DNA of 64,000 nucleotides, taken from assembly GCA_023251135.1 (NCBI GenBank), contig JAHEZJ010000019.1, positions 51,306-115,305 on the forward strand, given 5' to 3'. A model generated the notes under the pieces. It worked only from the letters and a program-made list of their open reading frames with translations. It did not search any database and was not told the DNA's origin. Position numbers and translations under genes: made by a program. Shown here one piece after another: positions 22,418 to 31,553 of the stretch. The stretch is from Flavobacterium sp. (lineage in GTDB: Bacteria > Bacteroidota > Bacteroidia > Flavobacteriales > Flavobacteriaceae). The first letter of the stretch is position 1, and every line of letters begins with the position of its first letter.

Positions 22418-25255
22418 ATGACAAAGAAAGGGATCATACTATTTGTTTTATTGCCTATTGGTTTTCTATTTGCACAGGAACAGACTACTTTTTTGGGAAT
22501 TGTGATTGATGCAAAGACCCAAAATCCTTTGGGGAATATTGTCGTAAACATTCAGAATTCTTCCATAACACAACTAACCAATGCAAAGGGAAAATTTGAA
22601 TTGCAAGCTGCTGTAAAGGGAGAGCAATTATTATGGATACACAGTCAGGGCTATAAGGATTTCCTTTTAAAAATACAGTCTAATCCGGGTCAAAAGGTAG
22701 ATTTGGGAATCTTACCCTTAGAAGATAATTTTTCGGATGAAACACCGGCAGCCTTAATCACACTATCAGATAGCGAACTTTCTGAGGATAATAGTTCCTC
22801 TGAAATGACTTCAGGTTTTTTGCAATCTTCAAAAGATGCTTTTATGCAGGCTTCCGCTTTCAATTGGGGACAGGCCCGATTTAGGGTTCGGGGTTTAGAC
22901 AGTGAAAACGGCACGATGATGCTAAACGGCACGATCATGAATAAAATTTACGATGGAAGGCCACAATGGAGTAATTGGGGAGGTTTGAATAATGTATTGC
23001 GAAATCAGGAGTTTTCGATTGGTGCAGCTGCTTCAAATTATACTTTCGGAGGGATTTTAGGAACACAACAAATCACGACACGTGCTTCAATGTACAGGAA
23101 AAGCAGTCAGATGTCTCTTTCAGGAAGTAATACTACATACAATTGGCGAGCTATTACGAGTTATGCTTCAGGAATGAGTGCGTCAGGTTGGGCTTATGTC
23201 CTTTCGGCCGGCAAGCGTTGGTCGGGTGAAGGGTATTTTGAAGGAACAAATTTCGCAGCAGAGTCTTTTTTTGTGAGTATCGAAAAAAAACTAAGCGGCA
23301 AACATTCGTTGAATTTTACCGGATTTTATACCCCAAATTCAAGGGGGAAAAATTCAGCCCATACAGCGGAGGTTACTCAATTAACAAATAAAAAGTACAA
23401 TTCTTATTGGGGATTTCAAAACGGAGAAAAACGAAATGCGAGGGTAAAAAGAGTTGAAGAACCACTCTTTATGCTAAACCATTATTACAAAATAAATGAA
23501 AAAGCCGATCTGAATTCGAGTGTCATATATCAATTGGGGCAGGTAGGAAACAGTACGATTGATTATCAAAATACGTCTAGTCCGGACCCGGTGTATTATC
23601 AAAAACTACCTAGTTACTATACCTCACTTTATGGAAAAGACAAAGGGGAGTTTTCGGGAGATTTTACTCCCGATGCTGTAAATGCCGAGCAGGCAAAAAC
23701 AAAGTTTACCGAGAATCAGCAGATCAATTGGGAGGAGTTGTATCGCGCCAATCGGAAACCAACATTAAATTCTGATGGAATAATTGAAGGATATGAGCCT
23801 GCTCAAAGTCATTATGTTTTGTATGAAGACCGAACAGATGATAAGACCTTGGCGGCCAACTCCAATCTAAACATACAAATAACAGAGCACAGTACTTTTG
23901 ATGAAGGAGTTACTTTTAGGCGTTTAAAATCACATCAGTTTCAATGCCTTTTAGACTTGCTGGGTGGGGAATATTTTGAAGATATTGCTCCTTTTTATAG
24001 CGGAAGTCAGGCGCAGTCAGATTTGCAGAACCCAAATCGTCAGGTACAAAAAGGAGATACTTACGGCTACAATTATAATCTTTTAGCAACAACAATTGAT
24101 GCTTTCACGCAATTTAAATTCAATTACAAAAAGATAGATTTTTATTTCGGTCAGTCCTATTCCGTTTCCAATTATCAGCGAGAGGGATTGTATCAAAACG
24201 GAATTTATCCGGCCTCTTCCCTTGGGAAAAGTAAAAATGTGGGTTTTGAAAATTTTGGTTTTAAAGGTGGGCTAACCTATAAAATTTCAGGGAAACAATG
24301 GTTGTTTTTGAACGGAATGCATCTTAGCAGAGCGCCATCTTTAAGAAATACCTTTGCAAATTCCCGATTGAATAATTCAGTTGTTGACGGAATCGAAAAT
24401 GAAAATATCAGCAGCACCGAAGGAAACTATGTCTTCCGTTCCCCAAATTTTAAAATTCGTTCGACCGTTTATTATACGTTGATCAAAAACACAACCCGAA
24501 CTTCTTTTTTCTACGCAGAAGGAATTTTCGACAAAACTGCGGCTTATAACAATACAGATGCTTTTGTGAGTCAGACGTTAACACATTTAGACAAGAAGAA
24601 TATAGGGATGGAATTCAGTATGGAATATCAAGTTTCGTCAACATTTAAAACGACCTTCTGTGCAGCTTATGGTCATTATATTTACAGCAGTAACCCCAAT
24701 GTAACGATTACGAACGATGCCAATGTTGCGAAAGGTAGCACTTCAGCTGTTTTTGATTTTGGAGAATCTTATCTTAAAAACTACAAACAACCGGGAATGC
24801 CCCAACAGGCTTTTTCGGTGGGATTGGAATACAGAGATCCTAAATATTGGTGGCTGGGAGTAAACATTAATTATTTGTCTGAGAATTATATCGATGTTTC
24901 GCCTATTGCAAGAACGAATCGGTTTTATAAAAATCCTGTAAATGGTCTTGTATTTCCGGAGGCGACGGAAGAAAGGGCAGCCGTTTTACTGAAACAGGAA
25001 AAATTTGATCCAATTTCATTATTAAATATTGCAGGCGGAAAGTCCTGGCGCCTATCGCATAAGTATATTGGACTTTTTTGGAGTATCAATAATATTCTGG
25101 ATGTGAGCTATAAAACAGGTGGTTATGAGCAGGCCCGAAATGCCAATTTCAGGGCTCTCAATCAGGATGTGTCGAGTGAAACACCATCATTTGGACCCAA
25201 ATATTATTATGGATATGGAAGAACTTATTTTGTAAATCTTACCATCAGTTTGTAA
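22418..25255 (+). CDS. TonB-dependent outer-membrane receptor
   Basis: A 945-residue outer-membrane protein. It has a signal peptide (MTKKGIILFVLLPIGFLFAQ), a CarboxypepD_reg-like beta-sandwich (about 22-100: FLGIVIDAKTQNPLGNIVV), a plug domain (about 130-235, with FRVRGLDSENGTMMLNG) and a long C-terminal beta-barrel ending NLTISL. The extra N-terminal domain is typical of Bacteroidota receptors. The ligand is not readable from sequence. The DUF5689 lipoprotein gene follows after 18 bp, so the two form an operon, resembling the receptor plus surface-lipoprotein logic of SusC/SusD pairs though the partner is not a SusD. Confidence 0.9.
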   Translation: MTKKGIILFVLLPIGFLFAQEQTTFLGIVIDAKTQNPLGNIVVNIQNSSITQLTNAKGKFELQAAVKGEQLLWIHSQGYKDFLLKIQSNPGQKVDLGILPLEDNFSDETPAALITLSDSELSEDNSSSEMTSGFLQSSKDAFMQASAFNWGQARFRVRGLDSENGTMMLNGTIMNKIYDGRPQWSNWGGLNNVLRNQEFSIGAAASNYTFGGILGTQQITTRASMYRKSSQMSLSGSNTTYNWRAITSYASGMSASGWAYVLSAGKRWSGEGYFEGTNFAAESFFVSIEKKLSGKHSLNFTGFYTPNSRGKNSAHTAEVTQLTNKKYNSYWGFQNGEKRNARVKRVEEPLFMLNHYYKINEKADLNSSVIYQLGQVGNSTIDYQNTSSPDPVYYQKLPSYYTSLYGKDKGEFSGDFTPDAVNAEQAKTKFTENQQINWEELYRANRKPTLNSDGIIEGYEPAQSHYVLYEDRTDDKTLAANSNLNIQITEHSTFDEGVTFRRLKSHQFQCLLDLLGGEYFEDIAPFYSGSQAQSDLQNPNRQVQKGDTYGYNYNLLATTIDAFTQFKFNYKKIDFYFGQSYSVSNYQREGLYQNGIYPASSLGKSKNVGFENFGFKGGLTYKISGKQWLFLNGMHLSRAPSLRNTFANSRLNNSVVDGIENENISSTEGNYVFRSPNFKIRSTVYYTLIKNTTRTSFFYAEGIFDKTAAYNNTDAFVSQTLTHLDKKNIGMEFSMEYQVSSTFKTTFCAAYGHYIYSSNPNVTITNDANVAKGSTSAVFDFGESYLKNYKQPGMPQQAFSVGLEYRDPKYWWLGVNINYLSENYIDVSPIARTNRFYKNPVNGLVFPEATEERAAVLLKQEKFDPISLLNIAGGKSWRLSHKYIGLFWSINNILDVSYKTGGYEQARNANFRALNQDVSSETPSFGPKYYYGYGRTYFVNLTISL

Positions 25256-25273
25256 AAATTAAACCAATTTAAA

Positions 25274-26623
25274 ATGAAAAATAGATTTTTAATTTTCGGC
25301 TATGTCTTGTTCGTACTCTTTCTTTATAGTTGTAATAATGAAATCGAAATTCCGAAATTGGAATGTACACAACCCGATTTGGTGGTAAACCAAAAGGTTC
25401 AGAAAGTGAAGGATCTTTCGGGGCTAGTGCCGAAACAATATGGGTATGACGATATAATTGAGGCTTATGTGGTATCCAGCGATGAAGGAGGAAATTTTTT
25501 TAAGACTCTTTTTTTACAAACCATACCAACCGAAACAATACCGGCAATTGGATTGAATGTTCCGGTTGATGTTTCTGGCACATACATCGATTTTCGTGTG
25601 GGGAGTAAAGTATACCTTAAATTGAAAAATCAGTTTACAGATTTGTATTTCGGCGGCCTGCGTATCGGAAGTTTGTTTGTGAGCAATTCGGGAGATCCAA
25701 CGATTGGCCGAATTTCGAAAACGGATTATAAAAACGTTCTGAATGCTTCATGTACGATAATTGATGAGAGCAAACTGGTAAAAACGATGGTTATAGAAGA
25801 GGCATTAAGCGAGGAGTGGCTTAATACGTTGATAGAGTTAAAAGACGTTCAGTTTACCGAGGAAGCGATTGGGCGTCATTACTTTGAAGAATCAAACAAT
25901 ATAGGTGGTGCAACAAATTGGAATCTTGGGGATAAAAGTGGCAATCAGATTATTTTCAGAACAAGTGCTTACGCTAATTTTGCTGCTAATTTGGTACCCG
26001 AAGGTAGTGGCAAAGTGAGGGGAGTTTTGACAAAATTCGGATCAGATTATCAATTAATAGTCCGATCGGAAAAAGATCTGGAGATGAAAGGGAAAAGAAA
26101 TGTTCCGCTTTTTGCAGAAGATTTTCAAGGGGTAAAAAATAATGTGAATTTTAGTCTGCCGGGCTGGAGCAATATTGTCGAAAAAGCTTCAAAATTATGG
26201 GAAAGCATGGTGTATGCCGGAAATGGTTATGCAGAGTTTAACACCACAGGCACAACCGGAGCTGTAAATATTGCCTGGTTGGTTACGCCAAAAATTAATC
26301 TGAGCGGCTATAAAAACGCAGTACTGTCTTTTAGAAGTGCGCAGCATGACTTAAAACTTGATTCACCATTAAATATTCTGGAAGTTTATATTTCAACAAA
26401 TTTTGACGGTTCGAATGTAGCCAAAGCAAAGTGGACAAAATTATCCGCAAAGAGTCCTTCTTTGGCAACGCCCCCGCGAACGTTTATAAGTTCCGGAGCA
26501 ATTGATCTGGCTGCCTATTCAGAAAACATTCATATTGCATTTAAATATATTGGTTCGGGTAAGGACAAAACATTGAATGGAGCCTTTATGGTTGATGATG
26601 TCAGGATTTTTGCCGAAAAGTAA
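25274..26623 (+). CDS. DUF5689 / choice-of-anchor J lipoprotein
   Basis: A 449-residue lipoprotein with lipobox LYSC (Cys20). The N-terminal half (about 45-230) matches the DUF5689 family as I know it (LVPKQYGYDDIIEAYVVSSD, GSKVYLKLKNQF). The C-terminal half (about 275-447) is a jelly-roll of the choice-of-anchor J/cleaved-adhesin type (LFAEDFQGVKN, WLVTPKINLSGYKNAVLSF, MVDDVRIFA). It is encoded 18 bp after the TonB-dependent receptor and is probably its surface partner, anchored on the outer membrane. The role, capture of an unknown extracellular ligand, is inferred. Confidence 0.82.
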   Translation: MKNRFLIFGYVLFVLFLYSCNNEIEIPKLECTQPDLVVNQKVQKVKDLSGLVPKQYGYDDIIEAYVVSSDEGGNFFKTLFLQTIPTETIPAIGLNVPVDVSGTYIDFRVGSKVYLKLKNQFTDLYFGGLRIGSLFVSNSGDPTIGRISKTDYKNVLNASCTIIDESKLVKTMVIEEALSEEWLNTLIELKDVQFTEEAIGRHYFEESNNIGGATNWNLGDKSGNQIIFRTSAYANFAANLVPEGSGKVRGVLTKFGSDYQLIVRSEKDLEMKGKRNVPLFAEDFQGVKNNVNFSLPGWSNIVEKASKLWESMVYAGNGYAEFNTTGTTGAVNIAWLVTPKINLSGYKNAVLSFRSAQHDLKLDSPLNILEVYISTNFDGSNVAKAKWTKLSAKSPSLATPPRTFISSGAIDLAAYSENIHIAFKYIGSGKDKTLNGAFMVDDVRIFAEK

Positions 26624-26762
26624 AGAGCTCCTGACTATTGATGCCGTTAAGAGATTGATTTTTAGGAGGTATATTGAATAGTGTGTTGTTTTTCAGATTT
26701 AAACTGTTAAAAATTGATGGAATTTTGTATTTTGGTCACCCCAAATCAATACAAATACAACT

Positions 26763-27632
26763 ATGAAAATCTACTTTATTGCCATCTTAATGATGGTTTT
26801 TCCATGTTTAGTACACAGTCAGAATCCGGAGAATGCACCTGTCAGGCTGAAACAAATCAATATTGTAAAAACAAATTACCAAAACTCTAAAGATGGTGAG
26901 ATTGTAAACAAAACAATTGTTTTTAAAGACGGAAAAATACAAACCATTACGACTTCAGATGTTATTCAGCATTTCTTTTACAACACCAAAGGATTATTGG
27001 ATATGACCGTAAAAGATAAGGTTGGAAGCGATTGGAAAGAAGTTGTAAATTATACGTATGATGCAGACAACAACATTACCAAGTTTGTTAAAAAATACCA
27101 GGAAGGGAATGATTACATTACCAAAGTCGTAACTTTTGGCTACGAAGGAGCGCGAGTAAAAGTAACTACGAAAAAGAGTACCAATCACCAGAATTTAGTG
27201 GATGATATCGAATATATTGTTGAAAACGGGACCATCGTGAGACGTACTTCACGTGACAGAAATAAAGCAATTATTGGTAAAATTGAATATGTTTATTTCA
27301 ATGATAATGTCATAAAACATAAAGGTCTGGTAGGAGATAAAATTTCGAAAAGTTTTACGTTTGATGATAAAAATTCGGTTGATCTTCTGATTGTTAAAAA
27401 ATTGTTTGGAGACAATTATAAAATAATTGTACCAATGATTTCGTATCATGAAGAAGAATTTAGTTTTGAATCAATCTCTCCTAATAATGAAATTGTTTTT
27501 AGCCCTTCTTCTACTGTTTTGGTTGGAGTGAGCAGAAAATACAAATACAACAAACTGAATTTCCCGATTTCTTGCTCGCAGGTGGAGGAAAATGGAATTG
27601 TGAAAACAGAGAAAACTTTTATTTACGAGTAA
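26763..27632 (+). CDS. Secreted protein of unknown function
   Basis: A 289-residue protein with a signal peptide (MKIYFIAILMMVFPCLVHSQ). The mature part is a series of beta-strand-like segments of the RHS/YD-like type (HFFYNTKGLLDMTVKDK, YTYDADNNITKFVKKYQE, YKYNKLNFPISCSQ), common in periplasmic proteins of Bacteroidota. No catalytic motif is seen. It is separated from the DUF5689 gene by 139 bp and may have its own promoter. Function not assigned. Confidence 0.7.
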   Translation: MKIYFIAILMMVFPCLVHSQNPENAPVRLKQINIVKTNYQNSKDGEIVNKTIVFKDGKIQTITTSDVIQHFFYNTKGLLDMTVKDKVGSDWKEVVNYTYDADNNITKFVKKYQEGNDYITKVVTFGYEGARVKVTTKKSTNHQNLVDDIEYIVENGTIVRRTSRDRNKAIIGKIEYVYFNDNVIKHKGLVGDKISKSFTFDDKNSVDLLIVKKLFGDNYKIIVPMISYHEEEFSFESISPNNEIVFSPSSTVLVGVSRKYKYNKLNFPISCSQVEENGIVKTEKTFIYE

Positions 27633-27638
27633 CGTAAA

Positions 27639-27711
27639 TCCCAAATCCCAAATTCCAAATTTCAAATCCCAAACTTCAATAAACAATTGGAATTTGGGAT
27701 TTGGAATTTTT
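27639..27711. repeat. Inverted repeat of AAATCCCAAATTCCAAATT words
   Basis: The left arm carries the words AAATCCCAAATTCC and AAATTTC; the right arm carries GGAATTTGGGATTTGGAATT. It lies just after the stop of the secreted protein gene and ends in a T-run, so it may terminate transcription. Confidence 0.55.
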
Positions 27712-27782
27712 ATAGAATAGGGTAATTTCCCAAATAGCACTTAAAAAAGATATTCTATAAGTGTTAGTACCTTACAAATCAT

Positions 27783-27790
27783 TAAATTTG
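27783..27790 (+). promoter_or_regulatory. -7 element of hflX promoter
   Basis: TAAATTTG fits TAnnTTTG and lies 16 bp before the ATG; the leader would be about 10 nt. Confidence 0.45.
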
Positions 27791-27806
27791 CACCTTATTC
27801 AAAGCT

Positions 27807-29036
27807 ATGTTAGAAAAAGAAGTTATAAATTTTGAGAGAACTGCCATTGTAGGTATTATAACTCAAAATCAGAGTGAAGAAAAACTTAACGAATATCTGG
27901 ACGAATTAGAGTTTTTGACTTTTACCGCAGGAGGTGAAGTGATTAAGCGCTTTTCGCAAAAAATGGAACGTCCAAATCCTAAAACTTTTGTAGGGACAGG
28001 GAAAATAGATGAAATCAATCTTTTTGTAAAAGAAAACGACATATCGACTTTAATTTTTGATGATGAATTATCGCCATCACAACAAAAGAATATTTCCAGA
28101 ATTATAGATTGTAAAATCTTAGACCGTACGAATTTAATTCTTGATATTTTTGCACAAAGAGCGGAGACCTCTTATGCAAGAACACAGGTTGAATTGGCAC
28201 AATGTCAATATTTATTGCCAAGACTTTCGGGTTTATGGACACACCTTGAGCGTCAAAAGGGTGGTATTGGTATGCGTGGTCCGGGAGAAACCGAGATCGA
28301 AACGGACAGACGTATTGTGCGTGACCGAATTTCGTTGCTAAAAGACAAAATCAAAACAATCGATAAACAAATGAGTATTCAGCGCAGTAATCGCGGTGCG
28401 ATGGTGCGTGTGGCATTGGTAGGGTATACCAATGTTGGAAAATCGACGCTGATGAATGCGATTGGTAAAAGTGATGTTTTTGTTGAAAATAAATTATTCG
28501 CAACTTTAGATACCACCGTTCGAAAAGTAGTGATTAAAAACCTGCCTTTCTTATTATCCGATACAGTAGGTTTTATTAGAAAATTGCCAACGCAATTGGT
28601 TGATTCTTTTAAAAGTACCCTGGATGAGGTTCGTGAAGCCGATTTGTTATTGCATGTTGTAGATATTTCACATCCTGATTTTGAAGATCATATCGCATCG
28701 GTAAATCAGACTTTATTAGAGATCAAGAGTAATGATAAACCAACGATTATGGTTTTTAATAAAATTGATGCCTACAAACATCTGACTATTGATGAAGATG
28801 ATTTGATTACCGAAAGAACGAGAAGACATTATACGCTTGAGGAATGGAAACAAACCTGGATGGGTAATGTTGGAGAAGATAAAGCTTTGTTTATCTCGGC
28901 AACACAGAAAGAGAATTTTGAGGAATTTAGAGAGATCGTTTACGAAGCAGTTCGTCAGATTCACATCACGAGATTCCCGTACAATAAGTTTCTGTATCCG
29001 GATTATAAGGATGCAATCGAAAAAGAAGAAGAATAA
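27807..29036 (+). CDS. hflX: Ribosome-associated GTPase HflX
   Basis: GTPase that binds the 50S subunit and splits stalled or stressed ribosomes. The 409-residue protein has the HflX N-terminal domain (NPKTFVGTGKIDEINL, FDDELSPSQQKNI), the linker GGIGMRGPGETEIETDRR and a G domain with G1 GYTNVGKST, G3 DTVGFI and G4 NKID. The order is canonical. It is followed by a strong terminator shared with the convergent DUF3078 gene. Confidence 0.96.
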   Translation: MLEKEVINFERTAIVGIITQNQSEEKLNEYLDELEFLTFTAGGEVIKRFSQKMERPNPKTFVGTGKIDEINLFVKENDISTLIFDDELSPSQQKNISRIIDCKILDRTNLILDIFAQRAETSYARTQVELAQCQYLLPRLSGLWTHLERQKGGIGMRGPGETEIETDRRIVRDRISLLKDKIKTIDKQMSIQRSNRGAMVRVALVGYTNVGKSTLMNAIGKSDVFVENKLFATLDTTVRKVVIKNLPFLLSDTVGFIRKLPTQLVDSFKSTLDEVREADLLLHVVDISHPDFEDHIASVNQTLLEIKSNDKPTIMVFNKIDAYKHLTIDEDDLITERTRRHYTLEEWKQTWMGNVGEDKALFISATQKENFEEFREIVYEAVRQIHITRFPYNKFLYPDYKDAIEKEEE

Positions 29037-29040
29037 AAAA

Positions 29041-29067
29041 ACGGCTTTTGAATTACTCAAAAGCCGT
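29041..29067. terminator. Bidirectional terminator between hflX and DUF3078 gene
   Basis: ACGGCTTTTGA (29041-29051) pairs perfectly with TCAAAAGCCGT (29057-29067), flanked by A- and T-runs, between convergent genes. Confidence 0.85.
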
Positions 29068-29079
29068 TTTTGTTTTTTA

Positions 29080-30030
29080 TTAGAATCCGAAATTAACTCC
29101 TAAGCCGAAAACTTCTCTGGTTTGAAAGCCTTTAAAAGCATTGTCGTCGTAAATAGCCTGGAAGGATAAATTGGCAGATAAAAATTTGTTTACTTTCATG
29201 ATAATGTTCAACGAGTAGTTGATGTCTACATTTTGAGGATCTTCTAAATAATTTGAGTACAGGTTCAAGGTATTTTCTGCAGTAACATTGGTCATAATGG
29301 CCAATTTGTAATAAACAGAGGCATAGAAACCTAGTTCGTAACGCATGCTTTTGTTGGCATCTACACCAAAATAAGCACCATCGACATACGGTAAACCGGT
29401 TGTCTGATCAATTCCTGAAGTATAAGCGCTGTCAACAAAAGTGAATTTTGAAGTTAAGGGTGCAAAGTTTATTTTAAGATTTTCATCTTTTGACCAATAA
29501 ATCCCGGGACCGGTAGTCAGATAACCCGGAGACATGAATTTGGTGTTTTCGGTTCTGATTTCTTTTCCGTTTGCGTCTTTACCATAAATGTAACCCGTGG
29601 TAAACTGGGTTCTGAAATTCAGGAAATAAGAGTAGTACCATTCTCCAAAAGCTCTTTTACCTACGATTGAATTGAATTCAAGACGGTCATCTGTCTTTTT
29701 TCCAAAATCGGTATTTTTAGTTTGTAAGATACCGTAAGAAGCCAGGATTTTATTGTCCCAGGTAAGATCTTCTTTTTTGTAATTGAAATCATAGTTGATT
29801 CCTAAAGTTCCGGAAAAGCTGTCTTCACCTCCGGCAAGCCAGTTGTTAAAGCTGGATTGATTTAGTAAAAGAGAGACTGTTCCTTTGGCTTTCCATCCTT
29901 CATCCTCTATTGTATCATTTATTTTTTTTACCGCCTTTTCAGTATTTTGGATGAGTTCTTTTTCTGAATTTTGGGCTTGAACAAAAGTAAAGTTCGTTAA
30001 AATAAGAAGTAATAACGCTAGCTTTTTCAT
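29080..30030 (-). CDS. DUF3078 family outer-membrane-type protein
   Basis: A 316-residue protein with a signal peptide (MKKLALLLLILTNFTFVQAQ) and a mature part dominated by alternating aromatic/polar strands, ending NLSFQAIYDDNAFKGFQ...VFGLGVNFGF with a C-terminal Phe, as in outer-membrane beta-barrels. The segment GTVSLLLNQSSFNNWLAGGED is the DUF3078 family mark. Function unknown. It lies after the DUF2480 gene on the same strand (80 bp), at the end of the suf-proximal gene group. Confidence 0.85.
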   Translation of the reverse strand: MKKLALLLLILTNFTFVQAQNSEKELIQNTEKAVKKINDTIEDEGWKAKGTVSLLLNQSSFNNWLAGGEDSFSGTLGINYDFNYKKEDLTWDNKILASYGILQTKNTDFGKKTDDRLEFNSIVGKRAFGEWYYSYFLNFRTQFTTGYIYGKDANGKEIRTENTKFMSPGYLTTGPGIYWSKDENLKINFAPLTSKFTFVDSAYTSGIDQTTGLPYVDGAYFGVDANKSMRYELGFYASVYYKLAIMTNVTAENTLNLYSNYLEDPQNVDINYSLNIIMKVNKFLSANLSFQAIYDDNAFKGFQTREVFGLGVNFGF

Positions 30031-30110
30031 GATATCTGGTTTAAAAGTGTAAGAACAAATATACTAAATAATCGTTAAAAAGACTTATGGGATGTAGTTG
30101 GTAAGGGATG

Positions 30111-30620
30111 TTATTTCTTTGATTCTTTGTATAAAGGTACCGCCGAACAGGCCTCACCATACATAATGCTTCTTGCAAATGGCTGTAGGTAAGTTGCCGC
30201 TAAAATGTAAGCACGGGTTGGAACCGGTTTTCGGGAACATCCTTTTACAATTACAGGTTTGTTTTTGTAAGCAGTATAGTCAAGTTTGCTCAGTATTTCT
30301 TCGTACAAACTTGCTTCCAGATCCTCTATAGTTCCATTGACTACTTTTTTGGCGTATGGTGCCAATTGTATGGCCACAAGAATAGAAGACCAGGCAGGAA
30401 CAATAGCATCTGTGCTGCAGTTTATAGCTACATACTGATCCTGATATTGCGACCAATCGTGATTTTTTAAATGCTCTCTAAAGTCTTTTTCTTTTAATAA
30501 AAAACCTTCTAAAAGCCATTGTGATATATCGATTTGCACACGAACACCTTTTGGATAATAATCTTCAAGATCAAAAACCTCCAGGGCACTATTGGCAACT
30601 TTATTGATGATTTCTTCCAT
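30111..30620 (-). CDS. DUF2480 family protein
   Basis: A 169-residue cytosolic protein of a family (DUF2480) found almost only in Bacteroidota, typically close to suf genes. Conserved features seen: FDLEDYYPKGVRVQIDISQW, INCSTDAIVPAWSSILVA and KGCSRKPVPTRAYILAATYL. The two cysteine-containing segments are suggestive in an iron-sulfur context, but no function is established. It follows the DUF59 gene (73 bp spacer holding a long CAGTCTCAGTCG stem-loop). Confidence 0.85.
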   Translation of the reverse strand: MEEIINKVANSALEVFDLEDYYPKGVRVQIDISQWLLEGFLLKEKDFREHLKNHDWSQYQDQYVAINCSTDAIVPAWSSILVAIQLAPYAKKVVNGTIEDLEASLYEEILSKLDYTAYKNKPVIVKGCSRKPVPTRAYILAATYLQPFARSIMYGEACSAVPLYKESKK

Positions 30621-30640
30621 TTTTATTTAGTTTTCAGTCG

Positions 30641-30677
30641 CAGTCTCAGTCGTAGTATTTAACTGCGACTGAGACTG
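30641..30677. repeat. Stem-loop of CAGTCTCAGTCG words
   Basis: CAGTCTCAGTCGTAGT (30641-30656) pairs with ACTGCGACTGAGACTG (30662-30677) around a 5-nt loop, with one mismatch. It lies between the DUF59 and DUF2480 genes and may mark an mRNA end or processing site. Confidence 0.65.
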
Positions 30678-30693
30678 TAAACTGTATACCTTT

Positions 30694-31017
30694 TTAAAGC
30701 ATTCCTAATTCTAATTTTGCTTCTTCGCTCATTAAATCTTTACTCCATGGTGGATCGAAAGTAATTTCAACATCAACATCTTTTATGTTTTCAATTGTTT
30801 TTACTTTCTCTTCAACTTCTCTTGGTAAGCTTTCTGCAACAGGGCAGTTTGGAGAAGTTAGGGTCATTAAGATTTTTACCTCATAATCGGTGTTGACCAT
30901 TACATCGTAAATTAATCCTAACTCATATATGTCTACAGGAATTTCCGGATCATAAATGCCTTTTAAAACTTTTACGATTGATTCTCCTAATTCGTTTGTG
31001 TCAATTTCTTGTTCCAT
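30694..31017 (-). CDS. DUF59/MIP18 family Fe-S assembly protein (SufT/PaaD-like)
   Basis: A 107-residue protein of the MIP18 family, auxiliary in maturation of iron-sulfur proteins. It shows the family's VLKGIYDPEIPVDIYELGLI start, the central TSPNCPVAESLP with the conserved Cys, and the C-terminal TFDPPWSKDLMSEEAKLELG. It is encoded in the sufS-sufE group, downstream of sufE (108 bp), which fits a role in cluster delivery. It is the short, single-domain form. Confidence 0.9.
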   Translation of the reverse strand: MEQEIDTNELGESIVKVLKGIYDPEIPVDIYELGLIYDVMVNTDYEVKILMTLTSPNCPVAESLPREVEEKVKTIENIKDVDVEITFDPPWSKDLMSEEAKLELGML

Positions 31018-31125
31018 TGTTTTTGTTTTTTGAACACTAAGTGTTTTTATTTTTTACCATTAAGAGATTAAGAGAAAGTAGGGCTGACGCTTTATGAAAC
31101 TTAATGTCTTAAGGGTTGATTTTTT

Positions 31126-31551
31126 TTAATTTTTGTTTTTCGAATCAAAGGCCAAAGCGTACATTTTGATGTTTTTGATCATCGATACTAAACCATTTGC
31201 ACGTGTTGCGGATAAATGTTCTTTTAAGCCGATTTCGTCAATAAAATCAACATCTGCACTCAAAATATCTGCTGCTTTTTGATTGGAGAATGTACGAATC
31301 AAAATGGCAATAATTCCTTTGGTCAGGATGGCATCACTATCAGCAGTAAAGACAATTTGATCCTCTTTTTGTTCTCCTTGTAACCAAACTTTCGATTGGC
31401 ACCCTTTGATTAAATTCTCGTCGGTTTTATATTCTTCTTTGATTAACGGAAGACTTTTTCCTAATTCGATGATGTACTCGTAACGCTGCATCCAGTCATC
31501 AAACATTGAAAATTCGTCTATTATTTCGTTTTGTATCTCTTTTATTGTCAT
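31126..31551 (-). CDS. sufE: Cysteine desulfuration protein SufE
   Basis: Accepts persulfide sulfur from SufS and passes it to the SufBCD scaffold. The 141-residue protein has the acceptor Cys51 in LIKGCQSKVWLQ and the C-terminal GLKEHLSATRANGLVSMI. It is encoded 2 bp after a small lipoprotein gene that lies between it and sufS; all three are leftward and tightly packed. Confidence 0.95.
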   Translation of the reverse strand: MTIKEIQNEIIDEFSMFDDWMQRYEYIIELGKSLPLIKEEYKTDENLIKGCQSKVWLQGEQKEDQIVFTADSDAILTKGIIAILIRTFSNQKAADILSADVDFIDEIGLKEHLSATRANGLVSMIKNIKMYALAFDSKNKN

Positions 31552-31553
31552 AA

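Noticed and set aside
28716-29103. Extra ORFs at the hflX 3' end on both strands
   Set aside because: They overlap the hflX frame and the bidirectional terminator and lack domains.
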